A program made the position numbers and the translations under genes. 64,000 nucleotides of DNA from Cohnella hashimotonis (GTDB lineage Bacteria; Bacillota; Bacilli; Paenibacillales; Paenibacillaceae). The notes beneath the pieces are model-generated. The model was not told the origin of the DNA, searched no databases, and saw nothing but the letters and a program-made list of their open reading frames with translations. Within the stretch, counting starts at the first letter, position 1. Each line of letters begins with the position of its first letter. The stretch covers positions 4,588,001-4,652,000 of the forward strand of contig NZ_JAGRPV010000001.1 of the NCBI RefSeq assembly GCF_030014955.1, given 5' to 3'. Shown piece by piece: positions 1 to 8,678 of this stretch.

Positions 1-498
1 CGCGGAATCGAGCACCCCGTCGACGAACGAGTCTCTCCAGGCCGCATTCGTGAACCGGCTCGTCTCGTCCATATGCGGATACAAGTTAACGATCCAGCCG
101 TTTTTAAACCAGGAGGACTTGTCGGACGGACCGCCCATAATAATATCCGCTTCGGTGCCCGCGACGAACTGCGCATCGAGGTACTTGTCGAATTCGGCCG
201 CAGGCACGTATTGCAGCTTGACGGTGTGGCCGGTTTTTTCCTTGAACGCCGCCGCCATCTTCTTGTAGGCGGGCCACGAGAACTCGCCCTGGGAGTAGAC
301 CATCGTCAGCGTCTGGGGCTCGGCGCTTTGCGACGCGCTTTCCTCCTGGGTGGGCGACGCTGCCGCACTCGACGCGCCTGCGCTGGACGGAGGCGGGCTA
401 TCGCCGCTCGCCTGGTTGTTTTTCGCGGCGTTGGAGCAGCCCGCCATCGCGAGCGACACGCTCATCGCGGACAGCAAAAGGATCGATTTTCGCTTCAA
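1..498 (-). CDS. Extracellular solute-binding lipoprotein, family 1 (partial)
   Basis: N-terminal 166 residues of a sugar-type ABC binding lipoprotein; the gene continues past the left edge. The TTG start at 498 is chosen because a GGGGA ribosome site lies about 10 nt upstream and the product begins with a typical lipoprotein signal (basic LKRK, hydrophobic stretch, lipobox AMAGC). A Ser/Ala/Pro-rich linker follows, then a mature domain starting TLTMVYSQGEFSWPAYKKM with an ADIIMG segment, as in family 1 carbohydrate binding proteins. It would bind a sugar outside the membrane and deliver it to permeases presumably encoded to the left. It has its own promoter (539-567) and is separated from the alpha-galactosidase operon by a terminator. 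Confidence 0.85.
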   Translation of the reverse strand, partial: MKRKSILLLSAMSVSLAMAGCSNAAKNNQASGDSPPPSSAGASSAAASPTQEESASQSAEPQTLTMVYSQGEFSWPAYKKMAAAFKEKTGHTVKLQYVPAAEFDKYLDAQFVAGTEADIIMGGPSDKSSWFKNGWIVNLYPHMDETSRFTNAAWRDSFVDGVLDSA

Positions 499-538
499 TT
501 CGGGTATCCCCTTTTCGTATGTGTTGGTGTTCCCCTTA

Positions 539-567
539 AATATAGAGAGCGGGCAAAAAGCAAACAA
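539..567 (-). promoter_or_regulatory. Predicted sigma-A promoter of the left-edge binding protein
   Basis: On the minus strand TTGTTT (562-567) and TATATT (539-544) are separated by 17 bp. They lie about 40 bp upstream of the TTG start at 498. A perfect 14-bp palindrome at 574-587 sits just upstream of the -35 box and could be an activator or repressor site. Confidence 0.5.
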
Positions 568-640
568 TCAGGCGAAATCTAGATTTCATTTGCGTTTTTT
601 GGAGGTTTCCGAAGCCGGAAAAAGGGCGCTCGAACATGCG

Positions 641-671
641 AAAGAAGCCCGCAAAATGACGCTTTGCGGAC
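641..671 (-). terminator. Rho-independent terminator after the alpha-galactosidase
   Basis: Minus-strand hairpin with arms CCGCAAA/TTTGCGG (649-669), followed by a T-rich tract CTTCTTT. It lies about 30 bp beyond the alpha-galactosidase stop codon. Confidence 0.7.
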
Positions 672-698
672 CTCGATCGATCTGTCCTGATCTATCTC

Positions 699-2912
699 CT
701 ATGCCTGATTTGCTATGTCCGGCGCCGCAGCCTTGCGCAGCTCGAACAGACGCGCCTGATATCGTTCCGGCAGCCTGACCCGCAGTACGCCATCCGCTGC
801 TTCATAGCCGTGTTCGACGACCATGTCCGTCCCGGCAGGATAAAGCTGCCTGACTTCGGCAGCCTGGCCTGTCCAGCCCTTGATGGGAAGCGCCGTCGTC
901 TCCTCCCCGCCGTCTAGCCGCCATACGGCCAGCACGATGCGGTCCCCGTCCATGCTCGCGAGACCGACGCCGTTCCAGCCCGCGGTGTCGGCGATCGAAC
1001 GAAACCCTAGCGGCCACACCGGATGCGAGCTGCGAATATGCGCTCTTTCGGCCTTGTACAGCGAGACAGCTTCATTGATCAGCGCCCGGTTGCGGCCGTC
1101 GGCCTTGTCAATCCTTCCCGACAGATACAAATTGCCGCAAAAGCCATTGATCATGTTAAAAACCGTCTGCTCGCCGTCCGCCATCTCCCGCCGATATGTC
1201 TCTTCATCCAGCAGCTCCGGTTTGTCGCGATGCGAGGCCGGCAGCGGGTACGGGTATGCCCACACGCCGTTCTGCTCGGGCAGGACAGCCGCCAGCATGC
1301 CGCCCAGGACGGACGGGTACTTCCTGTAATCCTCCTGGTCGCTGGAGCTGACCATATGCACATGGGACAGCAGGCCGTAATCGGCACGCATGCCGCCCGA
1401 CGCGCAGCCTTCGAAGATGAGTCCGGGATGCCTCGCCCTCACTTCGTCGAGAAACGAATACACCGCACGTATATGACGAATAAGCCCGTCCGCCGCCGAA
1501 TCCCCCAGCGTATCGTCGCCGGCCCCGATACAGCCGTTGTAATCGTTTTTGATAAACCCGACGCCCATCTCAGCCAGCCTGTCGATGACGCCGTGCATAT
1601 ACGTCCTGACTTCGGGATGGGAAAAGTTCATAAACCAACGCTCTCCGCCGCCGACTCTCTTGCCGTTGCGCCGCAGAAACCACTCGTCCGGCTTCGACGC
1701 CAGCGCCGCATTTTCCCCGCATACCTCCAGCTCCAGCCAGACGCCGGGAATCATGCCCGCGTCGCGAATCCGCCGCAGCATACCAGGCAGCCCTTCCTTG
1801 CCGAATCGCGTATCGTCTGGCTGCCAATCGCCCAGAGACGAGCCCCAGTACGAGCCGGGCAGGGCGAACCAGCCTGCATCGATGCAGAAAACTTCCAGTC
1901 CAAGCTCGGACGCCTCGCGAATGAGCGGCACGAGCTTGTCGGTAGAAGGATCCGCCCACAAGCCGTTCATATAATCGTTGAAAACGACGGGAAACTCTCC
2001 CTGCCAAGCCGGCGTTGGCTTCAGCCTGGCGCGCCTGTACGCCGTCAATTCGCGTACGGCCTCCTCCATGCCGCCCATGCAGCAGCCGATCGCAGCCGGT
2101 ATCGTCGTAAAGCTCTCTTGCGGCTGCAGCGTTCGGGTCCAACCCCCGCAGCCTTCGCTGGCACCGTCGATTTGCAGGTACAGACTGTCGTTTCCGATAT
2201 AGGCCCCCTCGTGCCGGTTGCCGAGCTCGATATGCCAGTGGGACGAGGTCTCCGCCTGCGCATACCAGACGGCGCCCGTCTGCGTGTCCTCCACGACGAC
2301 CATCGGCAGGTAACGGCCTGTGCTCCAGCTCCCCCGCGATTCCCAGTGCGCGGCATGGGACATCGAATAGGGTGCCGTGCGGTAAAGGCCTAGACTTTCC
2401 GCGTCCTCGCACCGCCACTGCCCCTCGCCGCTCCAGGCCTGGCGCGCGTAGCGCACCTGGATTCTGCCCGGCTCGGACCAGTCGCCGACGCCGCCGAGCC
2501 CGATGCCCTGCATCATTAGCGAGGACAAGTGCGTCAGCACGACGGCCTCGTCGCCCTCGTTGGTGACCGTCGTCGTCTGACGGACGACCGCCGCGCCGGG
2601 TACGAATTCCATATTCGCGACGAAGCGCAGCTGCAGCCCTTCGTGTCGGTAGTGCAAGCGCAGTCCGCTGTCCGTCGGCTCGATTCCAGTCACGGTTAGT
2701 TGCTCCGCGAGCAGCGAATGTCCAGAGGCGAGCCCCGGATGCACGCCATGCGGCACGCCTGCGGCGGCAGCCTGTACAACGGCCGCTGCGGCATACCTTC
2801 TCTCCGATTCCGAGGATAGGCTCTGCGGCTGGAATACATCCTGCTTCAGCTTGCCTTCTTCCCGCACGAAACCGATCCTCATCTTTTCATGAATCCATTC
2901 CAGACGCTCCAT
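699..2912 (-). CDS. Alpha-galactosidase, GH36
   Basis: About 737 residues, normal for a bacterial GH36 alpha-galactosidase. The start at 2912 is chosen because AAGGAG lies 8-9 nt upstream and only 12 bp follow the stop of the SLH giant gene; a longer in-frame extension to 2975 lacks a ribosome site. The N-terminal beta-sandwich is followed by the catalytic barrel, with FCIDAGWF, WLELEVCGENAALA, the nucleophile motif IKNDYNG (Asp457), FEGCASGG and the acid/base motif SSSDQEDY (Asp525). No signal peptide is seen, so it should act in the cytoplasm, removing terminal alpha-1,6-galactose from imported oligosaccharides. It is the last gene of the operon that begins at 14659. Confidence 0.92.
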   Translation of the reverse strand: MERLEWIHEKMRIGFVREEGKLKQDVFQPQSLSSESERRYAAAAVVQAAAAGVPHGVHPGLASGHSLLAEQLTVTGIEPTDSGLRLHYRHEGLQLRFVANMEFVPGAAVVRQTTTVTNEGDEAVVLTHLSSLMMQGIGLGGVGDWSEPGRIQVRYARQAWSGEGQWRCEDAESLGLYRTAPYSMSHAAHWESRGSWSTGRYLPMVVVEDTQTGAVWYAQAETSSHWHIELGNRHEGAYIGNDSLYLQIDGASEGCGGWTRTLQPQESFTTIPAAIGCCMGGMEEAVRELTAYRRARLKPTPAWQGEFPVVFNDYMNGLWADPSTDKLVPLIREASELGLEVFCIDAGWFALPGSYWGSSLGDWQPDDTRFGKEGLPGMLRRIRDAGMIPGVWLELEVCGENAALASKPDEWFLRRNGKRVGGGERWFMNFSHPEVRTYMHGVIDRLAEMGVGFIKNDYNGCIGAGDDTLGDSAADGLIRHIRAVYSFLDEVRARHPGLIFEGCASGGMRADYGLLSHVHMVSSSDQEDYRKYPSVLGGMLAAVLPEQNGVWAYPYPLPASHRDKPELLDEETYRREMADGEQTVFNMINGFCGNLYLSGRIDKADGRNRALINEAVSLYKAERAHIRSSHPVWPLGFRSIADTAGWNGVGLASMDGDRIVLAVWRLDGGEETTALPIKGWTGQAAEVRQLYPAGTDMVVEHGYEAADGVLRVRLPERYQARLFELRKAAAPDIANQA

Positions 2913-2923
2913 ACCCGCACTCC

Positions 2924-5900
2924 TTAAGCTTCCGTGGCGTAATCGACGACTTTTACCGAATTCAAAAAGCCCCACGTATACGCCACCGCGTGAATATCGA
3001 TTTTCAAATAAACGGTCGTTTGTCCCTGCGCCACGCTCGTCAGGTCGAGGGAACGAATCGTATCGTAGTTGCCCGCGGCCGACGTCGGCAAGCTGCCGAC
3101 CTGCGTCATGCCGCTTGTACTTGTACCCGCATAGAAGCGAATATCCGCGATCCGGTTATCGTCGATATACAGCGTTCGGCCGCTGTACAGCAGCTCGAGC
3201 TTTTTGAACCCGTCCGCGTCCGTGCTGTCCAGCTTGTAGATGACGTATCCGTCCTGTTTGCCGCCCGCGCCGTCGGGCGTGCCGGTCAAGCCCATATTCG
3301 GCAGGCTCTCGTGCAGCAGCTCGTTTTGCAACTGGACAACCTCATAGGCGCCGATGTCTCCTGCCGCTACGGGACCTGCCGGAAGCGATTGGAAATCCTC
3401 GTCGACAAGCGCAACCGGACGAGCGACCGTAACGTTAAAGGTCCGGACAAGACTTGTATTCTCGAAGTCGACCTGGACCGTAATAACCGCACTGCCGTAA
3501 GCGACGGCCGTCAACGTCCCGTTCGCGGATACCGATGCGACCGCGCCGTCGCTGCTCGCAAAGGTCGCTGCGTACAGCGACGAGTGAAGCACGTAATCCT
3601 GATCGTTGTAGACGGTGATGCCGATACCGTACGTATCGCCGAGCCCCATCATCCGGTCCGCGGTCGACAACTCAAAATGATCCAGCGCCTGAGCGGCGAC
3701 GGTCACGGCCACGCTGTTGGAGGCCACGACGACACCGTTAACGGATACGTAGGCGCGTATCGTCCCCGTGCCCGGCTGTACCGCGCGCACGCCGCCGGCG
3801 CTGCGCACGAACATTGCCTCATTGTCCCAGCTATACGCGACCTTGGCCTCTTCCAGATTAACGGCCGCCCCAGTGTCGTAGGCGGCGCTCAGCGACAGCG
3901 GCACGTCCTGCCCGGTAAATACGGCGCCGCTGCCAAGAGCGAGAACCGCTGAGTCAAGCTGGCGGGCCCCCGCCTGCAGCACCGTAAACCTCATACTGTT
4001 GAGCGACGCCCACGTATCGGAAGTGTTCGTCGACATGACGACCCGGACATACAACGTGCTCGTATTCATGCTCCCGAGATCCAGCTTGATATCGCGCAGC
4101 TGGTTATAGTTGTTGTTGTCCGAATTGTTGGCGATCTCCCCGACCTTCTGCCAGCTGCCGCTACTGCCGCTCGAACTGATCTCCCACTCGACCGTCGAGC
4201 CGAGAATCGCGCGTCCGCTGTACTGGATCGCAGCCAGCGTGAACGGCGCGGCGCTCTCGAACTTCCATTCGACGATGCCGGGCTGACTGATATCGCTTGG
4301 CCTTAATACGCGATCCTGAATGTTCGAATCCAGACGCGTCTCGATGACGTTTTGCACCACGTAGGCCCGATTGCGCCACGTCTCGCTGCCGTCCTCGAAG
4401 TTTTCGTTCAGCAGCGAATCGTACGTTTCCGAAATTTCCAGCAGGCGCTTCTCCCTGCCCGAGGTGACATACGGACTGTAACGAACCGTTACCTCGTCTC
4501 CGTCCTTGAAGCCCCAATCGTCGATTTGCGCCATAAACAAGCTGACGCCCGTGGCCCTGGGGGACTTGAACTGGCTGTCCTGCCCAAGCTCGAAGCGATA
4601 GACATGGTTTTGCGAATCGCGCAATTCCATGTACGCATTGCGCAGCTCGCCGTTCACTTCGATCGGTTCGATCGCGGTAATCGCGCCGTATACGGTCCCG
4701 TAGTAGGCCTTGATCCCGGTAATTTCGTTATCGCCGTTTAGCGTCAGCCGGAGCAAATCGCCGTATTCGAGCATTTCGGCCGGCACCGCCTGCAGGTCCT
4801 GATCCGAAGCGCCTTCGGGTCCCCGCAATATCGTCGCGCCGTCCGCGAGCTTCAGCTCGACGGCGCTCGCATATTCGCCGATCTCCGGGTCCTGCGACTG
4901 GATCGCGATTGATTCTCCCGATGCCGAGACGCCGTACATTTTGGCCTCGAATGCGGCAGGATATTGCTTGACCGCGTCCCCCGGCGCCGTCAACGCGAAC
5001 GTGACATGACCGCCCGATACCGCCACGGCGCCTGCATCCCCGGCCTGCGCAGGCTTAAGCTCGTACTGCCCCTCGCCAAGATCGGCCGCTTGGTAATGGG
5101 AGGCGGTCGCTCCGGTCAGCGTAACGGAAACTTGCGTCTCGGCGTCTGCCGCGAGCCCGATTCGGACGGAATCGCCTGCCTCGTACAAGGTCGCGCGGAC
5201 GACGGCCTCCGGACTGCCGGCGTCGAGCGACATCGGGTAATCCCCCAATTGGCCGTAGCCCTTGACCACGAACTTGGCGGGAAGCAGCTGCGACATGGCC
5301 GCCAGCAGCGCCCTATACGCGCTTCCATAGTAGCCTTTGTCGTATTGCTCCTTGATCGTTTGATAGACGCCGGTCTGTCCCGCTTGCCCTGCATATTGGT
5401 CGAGCAGGCGCTCGACGTCGGCACGGTAGGTCACCCACAAATTTCTCTCCCGGAGCTGCTTCAGCGTATATTGAAAACCGTTCATATGACCGCTTGCTTC
5501 GCTCAGCGCCGCCGAGATCTGAATGCCGGACAGCGCTACCCAATTGTCCAGACTGGCGACGCTCGGCGAATAGAACCGGATCCGGACATAGGCCACGTCG
5601 CTCGCCGGATCGATCTGATCTCTGGCTTCTACGTGCGCCGTCGATCTGAAGCCGTACACGGTACCCGCGACCGACAGATCGCTTAGCGTAGCGCCCGCCC
5701 ATACCTCGATCTTGCAGCCGCCGCACAGCTCGTGCAGATTGCGGCCCGTCAGATCGACGAGCAGGCCGTCGGACAGGGGAACGCCCTGATTGTCGACTTT
5801 GAACGTCAGGTATCCGCCGCCGGCGTCGGCCGTATCCGCGCTTGCGACATAATGCTCCTGCAGCAGGCTCCGCTTGACATGGTTCACTTCGACCAGCGTA

Positions 5901-8656
5901 GCCGACGGCGTCAGCGACAGTTCGTCCGAGAACTGATAATCGACCGCGACCTTCCCGTAAGAAGGCGTTACGTAAGGCGCGTCGATGTCTCCGTCGGCGG
6001 CGCGGACGATGCTGTCGTCGCCGCTCCGGAAGTTATAGATCGTCGAATGATCCGCTCCGAATGCGTAGGCTTGCGGCAAAAATCCAAAATCCTGCATCGC
6101 GCTCCGCTCCGCATTGACGTCCGCGAATTTGCCTCTGGCGGCTATATAGCTCAGGTAGCGCTCGTCGAGCAGATCGTCCCACTCCCCGCCGTAGCGAATC
6201 GCTTCGACCATGTGCGACTCCCATAACGCCCGGTTCTCCTCCAGCGCAGGGTACTTGGCATTGGGGAAAATATGCGTAAACGCATTTTCGATCAATTGGC
6301 TGTCGGGATACGACACTTGGCCATTGTTTACGACGATCGCATTGTGCCCGTAGCCGTCCGCCATCGCCTGCGCCGTGTCCGATATATAATCGGTCATGTT
6401 TTTGGCGAGCCATCTAAGCTCCTGGACGGACAGTCCATCGGCCGGGTTCAGCGTCACGCCGTCCGCAGCCGCCGCGGCGATGACTTCGGGACCGAAATCT
6501 CCGGCGCCTTGCGGGGAGGGGTTCAAGGCAAAGTACGGCCAATACCACGGTTCGTTCTCGGTAAATACGACGATCGGGGGCAGCGTTTCGCCTTCCGCCT
6601 TCATTTCTCCCGTCCGCTGCGACAAGTACGACGTCACGTCCCTGATCTTTTCCTCTCGGACTTCATTGTAATGGGCGTTGTTCATCGTCAGCCATGGCGT
6701 GTTACCGAATACGTTGGGCGTCGTCAGCTTCCATTGGCCGCGGCCGTCCGAGTTCAGCGGATCGTACACGACCTGCTGATACGGCAGATCCCGCCAATAG
6801 CCGCCCAGCCCGTCTGGTCCCGTCGGCGTGCCGTCCCACCAGGCGTCGACACTCAGATGGATCGGCAGGCCGGAATCGGCGGACAACCGGATCAGGTAAT
6901 CCAGACGGCGCTTCATTTCCGCGCTGCTCCAGTGCATATAAAGGATATCGAAGACAACTGATATCCGGTACATGTCGTAGTTGGCATAGGTTTCCTTGAG
7001 TCCGTTCAAAAGCGCAAGGTCGGCCGCATAATCGTTCCAGCTGATATTCGGTTTAAACAGCCCGACCGTCATCGGCCGGTAAATTTGCTCGTCCGCCAGC
7101 AGATCGGCATAGTTGCTGTAAGCCCACACTTTTGAGAAATGGACCCGCGTCTGCGTCTCATTGCGCAAGGTCAGCGTGACCGACGAGGCGTTGCCCACCG
7201 CCGCAGCGCTCAGCTCGATAAAATAGTGGTTCGGTCCCGCGGAAGCTTCGCGATACGTTCTGAAGTAGACTTCCTGTCCGTTCGCGAGTACGGTATAGGC
7301 GAACGCTTCCGGATTGCGCGTATGAATCTCCTCGATCTCCACGGTTGCCGGCGCGTTCGGCGCAAGGCCATGGAGCGTGAAGGCGATGGTCGAGCCTGCG
7401 CCTTCCATGTAGCGAACCTCGTAGGTGTCGCTGAGCTCGCCGACATTCGTCTGGAGCTCGGTCGTGCCTCCGCCCCCGGTCGCGACCAGATCGGCGTCTT
7501 CCTCCTCGTCCGCCTGCGCGAACGCGAGCGCCGACACCTTGGCGGGGAGCGTCTCCTGACCGGACGGAACGTCGGATCCCGCTCCGTTGCCGCCGGTCTG
7601 GAGACCGGCCGTTCCGCCTTGCGATGCCGACTGGCGAAACTCGACGCGAAGCGCCTCATTGTCGAGCTTGCCGATCGAGGTCGCGTCATCCTGCGAGATG
7701 ACGCTGTCGGCTGCGGACTGAAGCATGCGCAGCCGGTCAACCTTGACGGCAGCCAGCGACAGCTTTGTCTTGGGCGCCGCGATCTGGACGACGGCAAGCT
7801 GCGAGTCCTTGATCGCAATGCCGGCGGCCGGGCTCCCTTGCACCAGCACCCGGCCCTTAACCGTCACATGATCGAGGGATACTGCGCCTTCCCGAACGCC
7901 GGGAGCGAGCAGCAGATCGCCTTCGACGACCAGGTTTTGCAGTCGCACGGGCGCATGGTTCACGACGGCGTTGCCTTGCACCGTCGTATCGCTCAGCCCT
8001 TCGGTGCCGATCATTCGATCGACGACGTTGTCGAGCACCTGGATCATCTCGGCCCTCGTCATCCCGGCTTTGGGCTCGAACCGGTCAAGTCCCCGTCCGG
8101 TCATATAACCGCGGCCAAGCATGGCTGCGACGGACGGACGTGCCCAGGCGGCAATCTGTTCTCCATCTTCTGGCGCCTTCGCTTCCGACGTATCGGGTTC
8201 GACGTCAAAAGCCAAAGCGACGAGCTTGGCCGCCTCCTCGCGGGTGATCGGCCGATCCGGCATGAACAGTCCGTTGCCCGTCCCTCCTGCGAATCCGGCC
8301 GCGAATGCGCCGGCCAGCGCCTTGCTGTAATAGGCCGTCTGCGGCACATCCTTGAAGGGGGCGCCCGAACCGCCGTCGAAGCGGAATACCCGGTCGAGCA
8401 TGACGATAAATTCCGCGCGGGTCAGCTGCCGATCCGGCTTGAGACTGCCGTCCGGATACCCGCTCACAATGCCGTAGGCCTGCCATTTCCGAAGCGCCTT
8501 TTCGGCCCAATGTCCTGCGGCGTCCGAGCCCGGTTGCGTCCCGAGCGGCGTAGCCTCCGCCTGCTGCGCAAACGTGCGGCCGGACGTCCATAAGCCCGCG
8601 AATCCGGAAGCCAACACAGCGACGATGCAAAGACAGCTCATCCATTTTCTGAACAT
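2924..8656 (-). CDS. SLH-anchored multidomain glycosidase-like surface protein
   Basis: 1910-residue secreted protein. The start at 8656 has GGGAGGT upstream and a signal peptide (1-30). The longer open frame into the hexanucleotide repeat upstream is an artefact. Domains: three SLH repeats (about 45-90, 100-150, 165-212), a right-handed-helix-like spacer (225-320), a carbohydrate-binding-like sandwich (about 400-510), a probable TIM-barrel glycosidase (about 525-885) with VVFTENEPWYW (Asn701-Glu702-Pro703, the usual clan GH-A acid/base context), then several beta-sandwich modules and Big-type Ig-like repeats (about 1600-1770). It should sit on the cell wall and cut or bind a polysaccharide. 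The GH family is not recognised, so substrate is unknown. Operon with the kinase upstream (22 bp) and GH36 downstream (12 bp). Confidence 0.8.
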   Translation of the reverse strand: MFRKWMSCLCIVAVLASGFAGLWTSGRTFAQQAEATPLGTQPGSDAAGHWAEKALRKWQAYGIVSGYPDGSLKPDRQLTRAEFIVMLDRVFRFDGGSGAPFKDVPQTAYYSKALAGAFAAGFAGGTGNGLFMPDRPITREEAAKLVALAFDVEPDTSEAKAPEDGEQIAAWARPSVAAMLGRGYMTGRGLDRFEPKAGMTRAEMIQVLDNVVDRMIGTEGLSDTTVQGNAVVNHAPVRLQNLVVEGDLLLAPGVREGAVSLDHVTVKGRVLVQGSPAAGIAIKDSQLAVVQIAAPKTKLSLAAVKVDRLRMLQSAADSVISQDDATSIGKLDNEALRVEFRQSASQGGTAGLQTGGNGAGSDVPSGQETLPAKVSALAFAQADEEEDADLVATGGGGTTELQTNVGELSDTYEVRYMEGAGSTIAFTLHGLAPNAPATVEIEEIHTRNPEAFAYTVLANGQEVYFRTYREASAGPNHYFIELSAAAVGNASSVTLTLRNETQTRVHFSKVWAYSNYADLLADEQIYRPMTVGLFKPNISWNDYAADLALLNGLKETYANYDMYRISVVFDILYMHWSSAEMKRRLDYLIRLSADSGLPIHLSVDAWWDGTPTGPDGLGGYWRDLPYQQVVYDPLNSDGRGQWKLTTPNVFGNTPWLTMNNAHYNEVREEKIRDVTSYLSQRTGEMKAEGETLPPIVVFTENEPWYWPYFALNPSPQGAGDFGPEVIAAAAADGVTLNPADGLSVQELRWLAKNMTDYISDTAQAMADGYGHNAIVVNNGQVSYPDSQLIENAFTHIFPNAKYPALEENRALWESHMVEAIRYGGEWDDLLDERYLSYIAARGKFADVNAERSAMQDFGFLPQAYAFGADHSTIYNFRSGDDSIVRAADGDIDAPYVTPSYGKVAVDYQFSDELSLTPSATLVEVNHVKRSLLQEHYVASADTADAGGGYLTFKVDNQGVPLSDGLLVDLTGRNLHELCGGCKIEVWAGATLSDLSVAGTVYGFRSTAHVEARDQIDPASDVAYVRIRFYSPSVASLDNWVALSGIQISAALSEASGHMNGFQYTLKQLRERNLWVTYRADVERLLDQYAGQAGQTGVYQTIKEQYDKGYYGSAYRALLAAMSQLLPAKFVVKGYGQLGDYPMSLDAGSPEAVVRATLYEAGDSVRIGLAADAETQVSVTLTGATASHYQAADLGEGQYELKPAQAGDAGAVAVSGGHVTFALTAPGDAVKQYPAAFEAKMYGVSASGESIAIQSQDPEIGEYASAVELKLADGATILRGPEGASDQDLQAVPAEMLEYGDLLRLTLNGDNEITGIKAYYGTVYGAITAIEPIEVNGELRNAYMELRDSQNHVYRFELGQDSQFKSPRATGVSLFMAQIDDWGFKDGDEVTVRYSPYVTSGREKRLLEISETYDSLLNENFEDGSETWRNRAYVVQNVIETRLDSNIQDRVLRPSDISQPGIVEWKFESAAPFTLAAIQYSGRAILGSTVEWEISSSGSSGSWQKVGEIANNSDNNNYNQLRDIKLDLGSMNTSTLYVRVVMSTNTSDTWASLNSMRFTVLQAGARQLDSAVLALGSGAVFTGQDVPLSLSAAYDTGAAVNLEEAKVAYSWDNEAMFVRSAGGVRAVQPGTGTIRAYVSVNGVVVASNSVAVTVAAQALDHFELSTADRMMGLGDTYGIGITVYNDQDYVLHSSLYAATFASSDGAVASVSANGTLTAVAYGSAVITVQVDFENTSLVRTFNVTVARPVALVDEDFQSLPAGPVAAGDIGAYEVVQLQNELLHESLPNMGLTGTPDGAGGKQDGYVIYKLDSTDADGFKKLELLYSGRTLYIDDNRIADIRFYAGTSTSGMTQVGSLPTSAAGNYDTIRSLDLTSVAQGQTTVYLKIDIHAVAYTWGFLNSVKVVDYATEA

Positions 8657-8678
8657 GGAACTACCTCCCCGATCATTT

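Noticed and set aside
1023..2393. 456-codon plus-strand open frame opposite the alpha-galactosidase
   Set aside because: Antisense shadow; the minus strand has intact GH36 catalytic motifs.
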